Below, piece by piece: positions 10,700 through 19,204 of a DNA stretch of 64,000 nucleotides (the stretch's first letter is position 1; each line of letters starts with the position of its first letter). The translations under genes and the position numbers were made by a program. Below the pieces are notes generated by a model that was given only the letters and a program-made list of their open reading frames with translations, had not been told where the DNA came from and did no database searches. Source of the DNA: Hydrocarboniphaga effusa AP103 (GTDB taxonomy: Bacteria; Pseudomonadota; Gammaproteobacteria; Nevskiales; Nevskiaceae). The DNA lies in assembly GCF_000271305.1 (NCBI RefSeq), contig NZ_AKGD01000004.1, positions 558,001 to 622,000 on the forward strand. Direction: 5' to 3'.

Positions 10700-11947
10700 T
10701 CAGAGCTGCAGCAGCAGGCGGCTCGGATCTTCGAGGCTGTCCTTGATGCTCTTGAGGAACAGCACCGCGTCGCGTCCGTCGATGATGCGGTGATCGTAGG
10801 TCAGCGCGATGTACATCATCGGGCGGATCACGATCTCGCCCTTGACCACGACCGGGCGATCGAAGATGCCGTGCATGCCGAGAATCGCGGCCTGCGGCGG
10901 ATTCAGGATCGGGGTCGACATCATCGAGCCGAAGATGCCGCCGTTGGTGATCGAGAACGTGCCGCCGGTGAGGTCTTCCATCGTGAGCTTGTTGTTCTTG
11001 GCCTTGGCGCCAAGCTCACCGATGGTCTTCTCTATCTCGGAGAACGACATCGCATCCGCATCGCGCAGGATCGGCACCACCAGGCCACGCTCGGACGACA
11101 CGGCGACGCCGATGTCGTAGTAAGCGTGATAGACGATGTCGTTGCCGTCGATCGAGGCATTGACGAGCGGATACTTCTTGAGCGCTTCGATGCTGGCCTT
11201 GACGAAGAAGCTCATGAAGCCGAGCTTGGAGCCGTGGGTCTTCTCGAAGCTGTCCTTGAACTTGGCGCGCAGGTCGTTGACGGCCTTGAGGTCCACTTCG
11301 TTGAAAGTGGTCAGCATGGCCGCGGTGTTCTGCGATTCCTTCAGGCGCTCGGCGATGCGCGCGCGAATGCGCGTCATCGGCACGCGCTGTTCCTCGCGCG
11401 AACCGGCGGCCGGCTTGGAGGCGGGCTTCGGCGCCTCGGCCTTGGCTGCCGGAGCGGCGGCAGGAGCCGGCTTGGCCGCGAAGGCCTTGACGTCTTCGAC
11501 GGTCAGGCGACCGCCCTTGCCGGTGCCGGTGATCTGCGCGGCCGACAAGCCGAGTTCGGCGAGCAGCTTGCGCACGGCCGGGCCCTGCTGGTCGTCGCCG
11601 CCACCGTTGGTCGCCGGAGCCGGCGTGGTGGTCGAGGTCGGCTGCGAAGCCTTGGCTTCGTTCTTCGCCATGACCTGCGGCTCGTCGGCCTTCGGGCCGG
11701 CGGCGCTGGCGCCTTCTTCGATGATGCCGATGACGTCGCCGGCATTGACCGTCGCGCCCGGCTGGATACGGATCTCCTTGAGGATGCCGTCGACCGTCGA
11801 CGGAACCTCGAGCATGACCTTGTCCGTCTCCAGATCGACGAGGTTCTGCTCGCGCTTGACCGGCTCTCCAGCCTTCACGTGCCAGGCCGACAGAGTCGCG
11901 GACGACACCGACTCCGGCAGCGCAGGCACTTTGATCTCAATGCTCAT
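10700..11947 (-). CDS. sucB: 2-oxoglutarate dehydrogenase E2 (dihydrolipoyl succinyltransferase)
   Basis: This core subunit transfers the succinyl group from E1 to CoA. The 415 residues show one lipoyl domain at 1-75 (lipoylated K43 in ETDKVMLE), an Ala/Pro linker, a peripheral-subunit-binding domain near 107-145, a second Ala/Pro-rich linker and the catalytic domain ending in the HxxxDG motif (H386, D390 in DHRIIDG). The single lipoyl domain is standard for SucB. It follows sucA by 61 bp with a GGAG ribosome site, and a terminator follows it. Lpd is not adjacent. Confidence 0.97.
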   Translation of the reverse strand: MSIEIKVPALPESVSSATLSAWHVKAGEPVKREQNLVDLETDKVMLEVPSTVDGILKEIRIQPGATVNAGDVIGIIEEGASAAGPKADEPQVMAKNEAKASQPTSTTTPAPATNGGGDDQQGPAVRKLLAELGLSAAQITGTGKGGRLTVEDVKAFAAKPAPAAAPAAKAEAPKPASKPAAGSREEQRVPMTRIRARIAERLKESQNTAAMLTTFNEVDLKAVNDLRAKFKDSFEKTHGSKLGFMSFFVKASIEALKKYPLVNASIDGNDIVYHAYYDIGVAVSSERGLVVPILRDADAMSFSEIEKTIGELGAKAKNNKLTMEDLTGGTFSITNGGIFGSMMSTPILNPPQAAILGMHGIFDRPVVVKGEIVIRPMMYIALTYDHRIIDGRDAVLFLKSIKDSLEDPSRLLLQL

Positions 11948-12008
11948 CTTGTCTCCGAAAGGGAACTTACTTTTTTCCGTTGAATGCGTTGTCGGGCAGA
12001 AGCCGGCC

Positions 12009-14870
12009 TTAGTTGGCCGGCTTGCCTCCCGTGAGGGCGCCGTTGATGACGGCCTCCTGTTCCTTGTTGTGCACCTTCAGGTAGCCCACCGCGGTCGTCG
12101 AATTGCCGTCGCGCGTGACGTACAGCAGCTTGTGCTGCGGCTTGAGGTAGGCGCCGAGGCGATGCTTGATCTGATACCAGGCGCCCTGGTTCTCGGGCTC
12201 TTCCTGGCACCAGACCACGTCCTTGGCGTTCGGGAACTGCGCCAGGGCCGCTTCGTAGGCTTCGCGCGGGAACGGATAGAGCTGCTCGATACGCACGAGC
12301 GCTACATCCTTGATCTCCTGCTTGAGGCGAGCCTGGTACAGATCGAAGTAAACCTTGCCCGAGCAGAACACGATGCGCTTGACGCTGCCCGTTTCGACAT
12401 CGTGGTCGCTGATGATGGGCTGGAAGCGGCCCTTGGTGAGGTCTTCGAGCGTCGACACCGACAGGGGGTGGCGCAGCAGCGACTTCGGCGTCATCACGAT
12501 CAGCGGCAGGCGCAGCCCGCGCTTCATCTGGCGACGCAGCATGTGGAACATCTGCGCCGGGGTGGACGGCACGCAGACCTGCTGGTTGTTGCCGGCCGAC
12601 AGCTGCAGCCAGCGTTCGAGGCGGCCCGAGGAATGCTCCGGACCCTGGCCTTCATAGCCATGCGGCAGGAACACCGCCAGACCGCAGGCGCGGCCCCACT
12701 TGGCCTGGCCGCTCGAAATGAACTGGTCGAACACCACCTGCGCGCCGTTGGCGAAATCGCCGAATTGCGCTTCCCAGATCACCAGCGTGTTCGGCTCGGC
12801 GGTCGAGTAGCCGTATTCGAAGCCGAGCACCGCCTCTTCGGACAGCAGCGTGTCGTTGACGACGAACTTGTACTTGTCCTGGTCGAGATGGCGCAGCGGC
12901 GTGAAGTTCTCGCCGTTCTTGGCGTCATGCACGGTGGCGTGGCGATGGAAGAAGGTGCCGCGGCGCGCATCCTGACCGCACAGGCGAACCGCGAAGCCCT
13001 CGTTGACGAGGGTAGCGTAGGCCATGGTCTCGGCGAAGCCCCAATCCATCGCGAGTTCGCCGGCCGCCATCTTGTTGCGGTCGTCGTAGATCTTCTGCAC
13101 GCGATTGTGCAGCGTGAAGGTCTCGGGCAGCTTGGACACGCGCTCGTACATCGAACGCAGGGTTTCGAGGCTCACCGACGTGTCGGCCGCATCGTCCCAA
13201 TTGCCCTTGGTGTAGTTCGACCAGTTGACCGTGTGCTTGTTGCCGACCAGGCCGAGCGTGGTGCGGACGATGTTCTCGCCCTTGTCCAAGCCTTCGCGGT
13301 AAGCCTTGACGAGCGTCGCGCCCTCGTCCTTGGCGATCGCGCCTTCCTCTTCGAGCTTGCGCGTGTAGAGCGCCATGGTGGTCGGATGCTTCTTGACCGC
13401 CTCGTACATCATCGGGCTCGTCACGCTCGGCTCGTCGGCTTCGTTGTGGCCGAGACGGCGGTAGCAGCAGATGTCGATGATGACGTCTTTGTGGAACTCG
13501 TTGCGGAAGTCCATCGCCAGGCGCGTGACGAACACCACGGCCTCGGGATCGTCACCGTTGACGTGGAACACCGGCGCTTCGAACATCTTGGCGATGTCGG
13601 TGCAGTAGCGGCTGGTGCGCGCTTCGTGGTTCGAGTTGGCTTCGATCGGGTTCGGCGTGGTGAAGCCGATCTGGTTGTTGACGATGATGTGCACCGTGCC
13701 GCCGGTCGCGTAGCCCTTCGACTGCGACAGCTGCATGGTTTCCATCACCACACCCTGGCCCGCGAACGCGGCATCGCCGTGGATCAGCACCGGCACCGCG
13801 CGAGCGCCGATGTCGTCGTGACGGCGAACCTGGCGCGCCTTGACCGAGCCTTCCACCACCGGATTGACGATCTCGAGGTGCGAGGGGTTGAACGCGAGCA
13901 CGAGGTGCAGGCGCTTGCCCGACACTTCGACGTCGGTCGAGAAGCCCATGTGGTATTTCACGTCGCCTGCGCGCGAGAGCGCATCGACCGAATACTTGCC
14001 CTCGAACTCCGCGAACAGGTCCTTGGGCGACTTGCCGAGCACGTTGATCAGCACGTTGAGGCGGCCACGGTGGGCCATGCCGATCATCACTTCTTCGACG
14101 TCCCGCGCCGCGGCGCCGCGCAGGATCTCGTCCATCGCCGGAATCAGCGCATCGCCGCCTTCGAGCGAGAAGCGCTTCTGGCCGACGTACTTGTTGTGCA
14201 GATAGCGCTCGATGCCTTCGGCCGCGACGAGCTGCTTGAGCAACTCGCGCTTGGCCTCCGGAGCCACCTTGGGCTTGAACGCCGCGCCTTCGAGACGCTT
14301 CTGGATCCAGCGCTTCTGCGCCGTTTCGGTGATGTACATGTACTCGGCGCCGATGGTGTCCGTGTACACGTTCTTGAGGATGCGGATGATCTCGCGCAGC
14401 GGCAGGCGATCGCCGCCGTCGTGCATGAGCGAGCCGGTGTTGAACACCGTGTCCATGTCCGAGGCATCCAGGCCATGGAAAGCCGGATCGAGGTCGGGAA
14501 TCAGCGCCTGCGGGGCGATACCGAGCGGATCGAGCTTCGCGGCCTGGTGGCCGCGCACGCGGTAGTAGTTGAGCAGGCGCAGCACTGCGCCCTGCTTCTC
14601 GGCCGCGCGGGCATCGAAGCTTTCCTGCGACACCGTGACCGCACCGGGCTTCTTGTCGCGGGCGATGCGCTCGAAGCGCGCCAGCACATCGCTGTGCGCC
14701 ACCTCGCGCTGCACGCTCTGATCCTGGATCGAACGGAAATACGCGCGCCAGGACGGATCGACCGATTCCGGGTCTTCCAGGAACTGCTCGTAGTACGCTT
14801 CGACGTAGGTCGCGTTGCCTCCCTGGATGGAGGAGGAACCAACGAAACTCTGATATTTGCTACCGCTCAT
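12009..14870 (-). CDS. sucA: 2-oxoglutarate dehydrogenase E1
   Basis: This thiamine-diphosphate enzyme decarboxylates 2-oxoglutarate in the TCA cycle. The 953-residue length is typical. The N-terminal arm (SFVGSSS, YVEAYYEQFLEDP) that contacts E2 is present, as are MGMAHRGRLNVL, the TPP/Mg segment GDAAFAGQGVV and the C-terminal transketolase-like half with ENTLVIWEAQ-type sequence (here PNTLVIWEAQFGDF). It heads the sucAB operon. A very long open frame on the opposite strand is a GC-skew artefact. Confidence 0.98.
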   Translation of the reverse strand: MSGSKYQSFVGSSSIQGGNATYVEAYYEQFLEDPESVDPSWRAYFRSIQDQSVQREVAHSDVLARFERIARDKKPGAVTVSQESFDARAAEKQGAVLRLLNYYRVRGHQAAKLDPLGIAPQALIPDLDPAFHGLDASDMDTVFNTGSLMHDGGDRLPLREIIRILKNVYTDTIGAEYMYITETAQKRWIQKRLEGAAFKPKVAPEAKRELLKQLVAAEGIERYLHNKYVGQKRFSLEGGDALIPAMDEILRGAAARDVEEVMIGMAHRGRLNVLINVLGKSPKDLFAEFEGKYSVDALSRAGDVKYHMGFSTDVEVSGKRLHLVLAFNPSHLEIVNPVVEGSVKARQVRRHDDIGARAVPVLIHGDAAFAGQGVVMETMQLSQSKGYATGGTVHIIVNNQIGFTTPNPIEANSNHEARTSRYCTDIAKMFEAPVFHVNGDDPEAVVFVTRLAMDFRNEFHKDVIIDICCYRRLGHNEADEPSVTSPMMYEAVKKHPTTMALYTRKLEEEGAIAKDEGATLVKAYREGLDKGENIVRTTLGLVGNKHTVNWSNYTKGNWDDAADTSVSLETLRSMYERVSKLPETFTLHNRVQKIYDDRNKMAAGELAMDWGFAETMAYATLVNEGFAVRLCGQDARRGTFFHRHATVHDAKNGENFTPLRHLDQDKYKFVVNDTLLSEEAVLGFEYGYSTAEPNTLVIWEAQFGDFANGAQVVFDQFISSGQAKWGRACGLAVFLPHGYEGQGPEHSSGRLERWLQLSAGNNQQVCVPSTPAQMFHMLRRQMKRGLRLPLIVMTPKSLLRHPLSVSTLEDLTKGRFQPIISDHDVETGSVKRIVFCSGKVYFDLYQARLKQEIKDVALVRIEQLYPFPREAYEAALAQFPNAKDVVWCQEEPENQGAWYQIKHRLGAYLKPQHKLLYVTRDGNSTTAVGYLKVHNKEQEAVINGALTGGKPAN

Positions 14871-14995
14871 TTTTATTGGCTGCCGCGATGCTCTGCGTAA
14901 GGGCTACGAGGGACACCGTGCGGAGCTGAAGTGCCGCCTGAGGGATCGCGGCAGAGAGAGGGGCGGCACCCGAGCCGCCCGCACGGCGTTACGAC

Positions 14996-15901
14996 TTATT
15001 TCTTGGCCGTCTTTTCCGCTTTCTCCGGCTTCTTGACATCGAGTTCGGAAAGGTAGCTGCGGAAATCTTCGGCGAGCTCCGGATGCTTGAGGCCGTATTC
15101 GACGTTGGCCTTCAGATAACCGAGCTTGGAGCCGCAGTCATAGCGCGTGCCTTCGAATTCGTAGGCCAGCACCGTCTGCTCCTGGATCATCATCGAGATG
15201 GCGTCGGTGAGCTGAATTTCGCCACCGGCGCCGCGCTGCGTGCGCTCGAGCAGCTTGAAGATGCGCGGGGTCAGGATGTAGCGGCCGACCACCGCGAGGT
15301 TCGACGGCGCATCTTCGGGCTTGGGCTTTTCGACGATGCGACGGATCTCGCCGAGGCCCGGACCGACCGGCTGCACGTCGACGACGCCGTAACCGCTGAT
15401 TTCTTCCTTCGGCACGCGCTGGGTGGCGATCACGCTGGTGCCGTACTCCTGATAGACGCGCTGCATCTGCGCGAGGCAGGGGCGCAGCTTGCCGTCGATG
15501 AGGTCGTCCGCGAGGATCACGGAGAAATCTTCGTCGCCCACGGCCGGCCAGGCGCACAGCACGGCGTGTCCCAGACCGAGCGCTTCGGCCTGGCGGATGA
15601 AGATGCAGGTGATGCCCGGCGGAAGGATTTCCTGAACGGTCTGCAGCAGCTTCTCTTTGCCGCGCTGGGCCAATTCGGCTTCGAGCTCATAGGCCTTGTC
15701 GAAGTGATCCATGATGGAATTCTTCGAACGACCCGTGACGAAGATGAGTTCTTCGGCACCCGCACTGATCGCCTCCTGCACCGCATACTGAATCAGCGGC
15801 TTGTCGACGACCGGCAGCATTTCCTTCGCACTGGCTTTGGTGGCGGGGAGAAACCGCGTTCCCATGCCGGCGACCGGAAATACTGCTTTACGAATGCGCA
15901 T
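14996..15901 (-). CDS. galU: UTP--glucose-1-phosphate uridylyltransferase
   Basis: It makes UDP-glucose from UTP and glucose-1-phosphate for surface polysaccharides and glucans. The 301-residue protein starts with the nucleotidyltransferase motif VFPVAGMGTRFLPATKA, followed by KEMLPVVDKPLIQY; the metal-binding VILADDLID lies near residue 130 and EKPKPEDAPSN is intact. A strong AAGGAG ribosome site precedes the ATG at 15901. The 200-bp upstream region is unusually AT-rich for this genome and probably carries its promoter. The Lys-rich C-terminal tail is a minor extension. Confidence 0.96.
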   Translation of the reverse strand: MRIRKAVFPVAGMGTRFLPATKASAKEMLPVVDKPLIQYAVQEAISAGAEELIFVTGRSKNSIMDHFDKAYELEAELAQRGKEKLLQTVQEILPPGITCIFIRQAEALGLGHAVLCAWPAVGDEDFSVILADDLIDGKLRPCLAQMQRVYQEYGTSVIATQRVPKEEISGYGVVDVQPVGPGLGEIRRIVEKPKPEDAPSNLAVVGRYILTPRIFKLLERTQRGAGGEIQLTDAISMMIQEQTVLAYEFEGTRYDCGSKLGYLKANVEYGLKHPELAEDFRSYLSELDVKKPEKAEKTAKK

Positions 15902-16103
15902 GCCTCACTCCTTTTTCAATTTTGGAATGAGCGAAACAGCAAACCCCGTGCCGTCCGCTCGAAGCGGGCAATAGTTTAGGAGGTTAGCCTGAATAATGCA
16001 TGCAATTCAGCGTGAAACTTGTATTGCCAAAACCGATATGCCCGACTCGATAAGCGGATACGGGAGCAAGATAAATCGCAAGCCGGGGTTATCCGAGGGC
16101 CTG

Positions 16104-16961
16104 TCAGCGAATCGAGCCGGTCAGAAACACTTTTTCGCCGCGCTCGGCCAGCAACATGAAATCCTGCGAGCCAGCAGCCGTCGAACGCTTGAGCACCGCC
16201 TTGTTCGGCAGCAGCAGCGGGGCCTTGTACTGCACCTGCAGCTGGCGCGGCTGGGCACCCAGATCGCCCTCGAGCAGCGCGGCACAGTGCGCGACCGACC
16301 ACATGCCGTGGGCGATCGCACGGTTGAAGCCGAACAGCTTGGCGGTCAGCGGAAACAGGTGGATCGGGTTGTAGTCCTGTGACACCGCCGCATAACGACG
16401 GCCGGTGTCTGCCGGCACCCCGACCTCGCGGTAATCGGCCAGACCACTGGTATTCGGCTCCGGCTGCGACTTGTTCTTCTGCAGGCCGGTCTTGAGCCGC
16501 ACCAGCGGCGTGGTGATGGCGCTATAGACCACCTGTCCGGCCGCATCGGTGAATTCGGTCTTCAGATCGAAGATCACGCCCTGCGGCAGCTTGCGAGCCG
16601 GGCCGACGCTGGCCAGCACGTCGTAGACACCATTGGCCGGCAGGCCGCCCGTGGGCTGCTCGATCTTGTTGCGCAGATGCACCATGCCGAGCATGGGCAG
16701 CGGAAATTCGGGCTGGGTCATCAGCCAGAGGTGCAGCGAGGTCGCGAGCACCTGCGGATAGGTGATCGGCAGGAACTCCGAGGACGCGAAGCCGCAGACG
16801 TCGCGATAGCGATCGAGCAGCGCCGGCTCGGCGCGGACTCCGCTGACCTTGACCGACAGCGGCGGAATGACGACATCGGCGGTCGGCTTGCGGGTCGCCG
16901 TCATCAGCGCCTTGAGCAGCAGCGGGCGGGCGTCGGGAAGATGGGTCAGCGTCTGCGTCAT
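16104..16961 (-). CDS. MaoC-type double-hotdog acyl dehydratase/hydratase
   Basis: The 285-residue protein looks like a double-hotdog R-specific enoyl hydratase. The C-terminal hotdog carries the hydratase motif YAAVSQDYNPIHL, with the Asp/His dyad near 191-196, followed by AIAHGMWS. The N-terminal half is a degenerate hotdog with FLPITYPQVLATSLHL. Such proteins hydrate enoyl-CoA or enoyl-ACP in fatty-acid or polyhydroxyalkanoate metabolism. In other bacteria they often pair with a large FabG of the kind found here at 47,014-48,417, but the two are 30 kb apart. Substrate is unknown. Confidence 0.82.
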   Translation of the reverse strand: MTQTLTHLPDARPLLLKALMTATRKPTADVVIPPLSVKVSGVRAEPALLDRYRDVCGFASSEFLPITYPQVLATSLHLWLMTQPEFPLPMLGMVHLRNKIEQPTGGLPANGVYDVLASVGPARKLPQGVIFDLKTEFTDAAGQVVYSAITTPLVRLKTGLQKNKSQPEPNTSGLADYREVGVPADTGRRYAAVSQDYNPIHLFPLTAKLFGFNRAIAHGMWSVAHCAALLEGDLGAQPRQLQVQYKAPLLLPNKAVLKRSTAAGSQDFMLLAERGEKVFLTGSIR

Positions 16962-17004
16962 GACGGATTCGTGTCGGAACTGGGCTTCGGTATTGGGATC
17001 AGGA

Positions 17005-18222
17005 TCAAGGCACCACCGAGTCGATCGTCAATGCGATCGGCCCGGCCGCGGCAGCCCGGTCCACGCGTACCACCCCTTGCAAATCGCCGGATTCGGCCTT
17101 GGCCTGCCCGCTCTTGCCGACGCGCGCGGTCACTTCCCAGTGATCGAACGACGACAGCTTGAGGTTGGGCATCATGGCCTGGCTGTCATCGAGCCGGACC
17201 TGGACCGGGAAGCCGGCGAGCGGCTGGCGAACCACCGCCAGCGGCATCGGAGGCCCGGCGGCCGCCTTGGCGTACACGATCAGGATGCCATCGGCTGGCA
17301 GCTTGGCGGCGAGTTCGGGGGCGAGGTTCAAGCTTATGTCGAGCGCGACCGCCGACGGTGTGGCCGGCGATGCCGCGCCCGCTGGCGATTCGGCCACATT
17401 CGGCGCCGGCACTCCGAGTTCGGCGAGCTGTTGGTCGAGGATGGTGCTGAGCTCTTCGGGCATCGGCTGCGAGCGCAGACGCGTCCACAGCTCGACCGTG
17501 CGCGGCTTGTCGCCGGCCTGCAGTGCGGCCACGCCGGCGTACCAGAGCGCCTTGGCCTGATTCGGGTTGAGCGTGAGCGCCTGTTCGAACAGCTGTCTCG
17601 GCTTGCCTTGCAGCTGCCGATCGGCCGCCATGCCGAGCGCCTCGGCCTCGCCGACGAGCAGCTCGGGCTCGCGCCGCTGAGTCAGCTCGTTGGCCTTGGC
17701 GTAGGCCTCGGCCGAACCGGCGTAGCGCTGCAGCATGAAGCGCGCGCGTCCGAGCATGGCCCAGCCGTCGACATCCTCGGGGTTCTGCTGCAGGCGTTGC
17801 TCGAGCTGGGCGAGCATCGCATCGACATCGGGCTTGGGCGGTTCGATCTCACCCGCGATCGTCGCCGCGGTGCGCCAGGAACCGGACCAGGCGTAGTAAC
17901 CGCCCGAAAAGATTGCGAGCAGCAGGCCCAGCAGCACGGCTCCACGCCAGAGCGGCGAAGTCGGTTGCGCAAGCTCGGCCTGGCCGGACGCATCGTCGAG
18001 CAGCCGAGCGCCGGCTTCCTGGCGCAGCGCGTCGGCCGCCTCGGGCCGCACCAGGCCGGCGGCGACTTCGGCGTCGATCTCCTCGAGCCGTTGACGGTAA
18101 GCGGTGACGTTGGCGTCGCGGCGCCGCAAGGCTTCGCTGCCTGCACGCTTCCACCACGGCCGGGCGAGACCGAGCGCCGCGAGCACCGTGAGCGCGGCCA
18201 TAGCCAGATACAGCAGATTCAT
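17005..18222 (-). CDS. ccmI: Cytochrome c biogenesis protein CcmI (CycH)
   Basis: This inner-membrane TPR protein presents apocytochrome c to the haem lyase. The 405 residues begin with a membrane helix (MNLLYLAMAALTVL), then a coiled segment with RRDANVTAYRQRLEEID, a second membrane helix near 95-115, TPR-like repeats (DVDGWAMLGRARFML, NPNQAKALWYAGVAAL) and a periplasmic beta domain with DDSQAMMPNLKLS. The ATG at 18222 overlaps the ccmH stop as ATGA. It is the last gene of the ccm operon. Confidence 0.93.
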   Translation of the reverse strand: MNLLYLAMAALTVLAALGLARPWWKRAGSEALRRRDANVTAYRQRLEEIDAEVAAGLVRPEAADALRQEAGARLLDDASGQAELAQPTSPLWRGAVLLGLLLAIFSGGYYAWSGSWRTAATIAGEIEPPKPDVDAMLAQLEQRLQQNPEDVDGWAMLGRARFMLQRYAGSAEAYAKANELTQRREPELLVGEAEALGMAADRQLQGKPRQLFEQALTLNPNQAKALWYAGVAALQAGDKPRTVELWTRLRSQPMPEELSTILDQQLAELGVPAPNVAESPAGAASPATPSAVALDISLNLAPELAAKLPADGILIVYAKAAAGPPMPLAVVRQPLAGFPVQVRLDDSQAMMPNLKLSSFDHWEVTARVGKSGQAKAESGDLQGVVRVDRAAAAGPIALTIDSVVP

Positions 18223-18680
18223 GAGCGCTTCGAATCCTCGTCGAGCAGCCGCTTGAGGGCTTCGGGATCGGCGGCGACCGGAGCACGGCTGGCCCTGGAA
18301 CGCCGGGTGAAGCTCAGCACCGCGGCCAGCGCACCGAGCGCGAGCGCGAACGGCCCGAGCCAGAGAATGGCGGTGCGCCAGGCGAACGGCGGTTTGTAGA
18401 GCACGAAATCGCCGTAGCGATCGGTCAGGTAGCCGCGAATTTCCTTGTCGCTGCGCCCGGACGCGATCTGCTTGTGCACCTGCTCGCGCAGGTCGATGGC
18501 GAGCGGAGCGCTCGAATCGGCGATGGTCTGGTTCTGGCAGACCAGGCAGCGCAGCTCGTGGATCAGCGTGTCGTAGCGATCGGCCTGATCGGGGTTCAGG
18601 TCGGACAGATCCTGCTGGGCGAACACGGCAACGCTCGCGAACAGGCCACAGCCGGCGAGCAGCAGGCGCCAGCGCCTCAC
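18219..18680 (-). CDS. ccmH: Cytochrome c maturation thiol protein CcmH
   Basis: It reduces apocytochrome CXXCH thiols together with CcmG. The 153-residue protein has a signal/anchor sequence, the redox motif LRCLVCQNQ (C45, C48), the conserved GYLTDRYGDFVLYKPP segment and a C-terminal membrane helix. The start is a GTG at 18680 that overlaps the ccmG stop (GTGA), and its stop overlaps the ccmI ATG. Earlier in-frame ATGs would run deep into ccmG and are not used. Confidence 0.94.
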   Translation of the reverse strand: MRRWRLLLAGCGLFASVAVFAQQDLSDLNPDQADRYDTLIHELRCLVCQNQTIADSSAPLAIDLREQVHKQIASGRSDKEIRGYLTDRYGDFVLYKPPFAWRTAILWLGPFALALGALAAVLSFTRRSRASRAPVAADPEALKRLLDEDSKRS

Positions 18681-19201
18681 GAGCCTGCACCCGGGGCCTG
18701 CAACAGCGGCGCGATCTTGCTGCGCCAGGCCTCGATGGTGACCGGCCCGATGTGCTTGTAGAGCACGGTTCCGTCGGCGGCGATCACATAGGTTTCGGGC
18801 ACGCCGTAAACACCCCAGTCGAGCCCGGCCTGCCCCGCCGGGTCGGCGATCACCGAGCGATACGGGTTGCCATGCCGCTGCAGCCACTGCTCGGCGTCCT
18901 GCCGCGTGTCCTTGTAGTCGAGTCCCACGATCTCGACCTGATATTCACGCGAGAGCTTCATGAGCACCGGGTGCTCGACCTGGCAACCCGCGCACCAGCT
19001 CGCGAAAAAATTCACCAGCAGCGGGCGACCCTGCAGATCGGCCTGCGTCAGCGGCTGGCTGCCGTCGAGACTCGTCAGCGAAAACGCGGGCATGGGCTTG
19101 CCGACCAGCGGGCTCGGGATTTCGCGCGGATCGTGCTTGAGCCCGATCGCCAGAAAGCCGATCAGCACGAGCAGCACGACGATCGGAATGGCGTAGCGCA
19201 T
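18677..19201 (-). CDS. ccmG: Thiol:disulfide interchange protein CcmG/DsbE
   Basis: This membrane-anchored periplasmic thioredoxin reduces apocytochrome c during haem attachment. The 174 residues comprise one N-terminal membrane helix (4-21) and a thioredoxin fold with the active site WCAGC (C70, C73). The conserved cis-proline loop is VYGVPETYVI. E. coli has WCPTC at the active site, so the dipeptide differs but the family is clear. It starts 3 bp after ccmF and overlaps ccmH. Confidence 0.95.
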   Translation of the reverse strand: MRYAIPIVVLLVLIGFLAIGLKHDPREIPSPLVGKPMPAFSLTSLDGSQPLTQADLQGRPLLVNFFASWCAGCQVEHPVLMKLSREYQVEIVGLDYKDTRQDAEQWLQRHGNPYRSVIADPAGQAGLDWGVYGVPETYVIAADGTVLYKHIGPVTIEAWRSKIAPLLQAPGAGS

Positions 19202-19204
19202 AGC

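Noticed and set aside
11136..14900. A 1254-codon open frame on the plus strand under sucB/sucA
   Set aside because: It is antisense to two well-identified enzymes and lacks homology; GC-rich shadow.
14961..14980. Hairpin GGGCGGC/GCCGCCC after galU
   Set aside because: No U-tract follows on the minus strand, so a terminator call is not supported.
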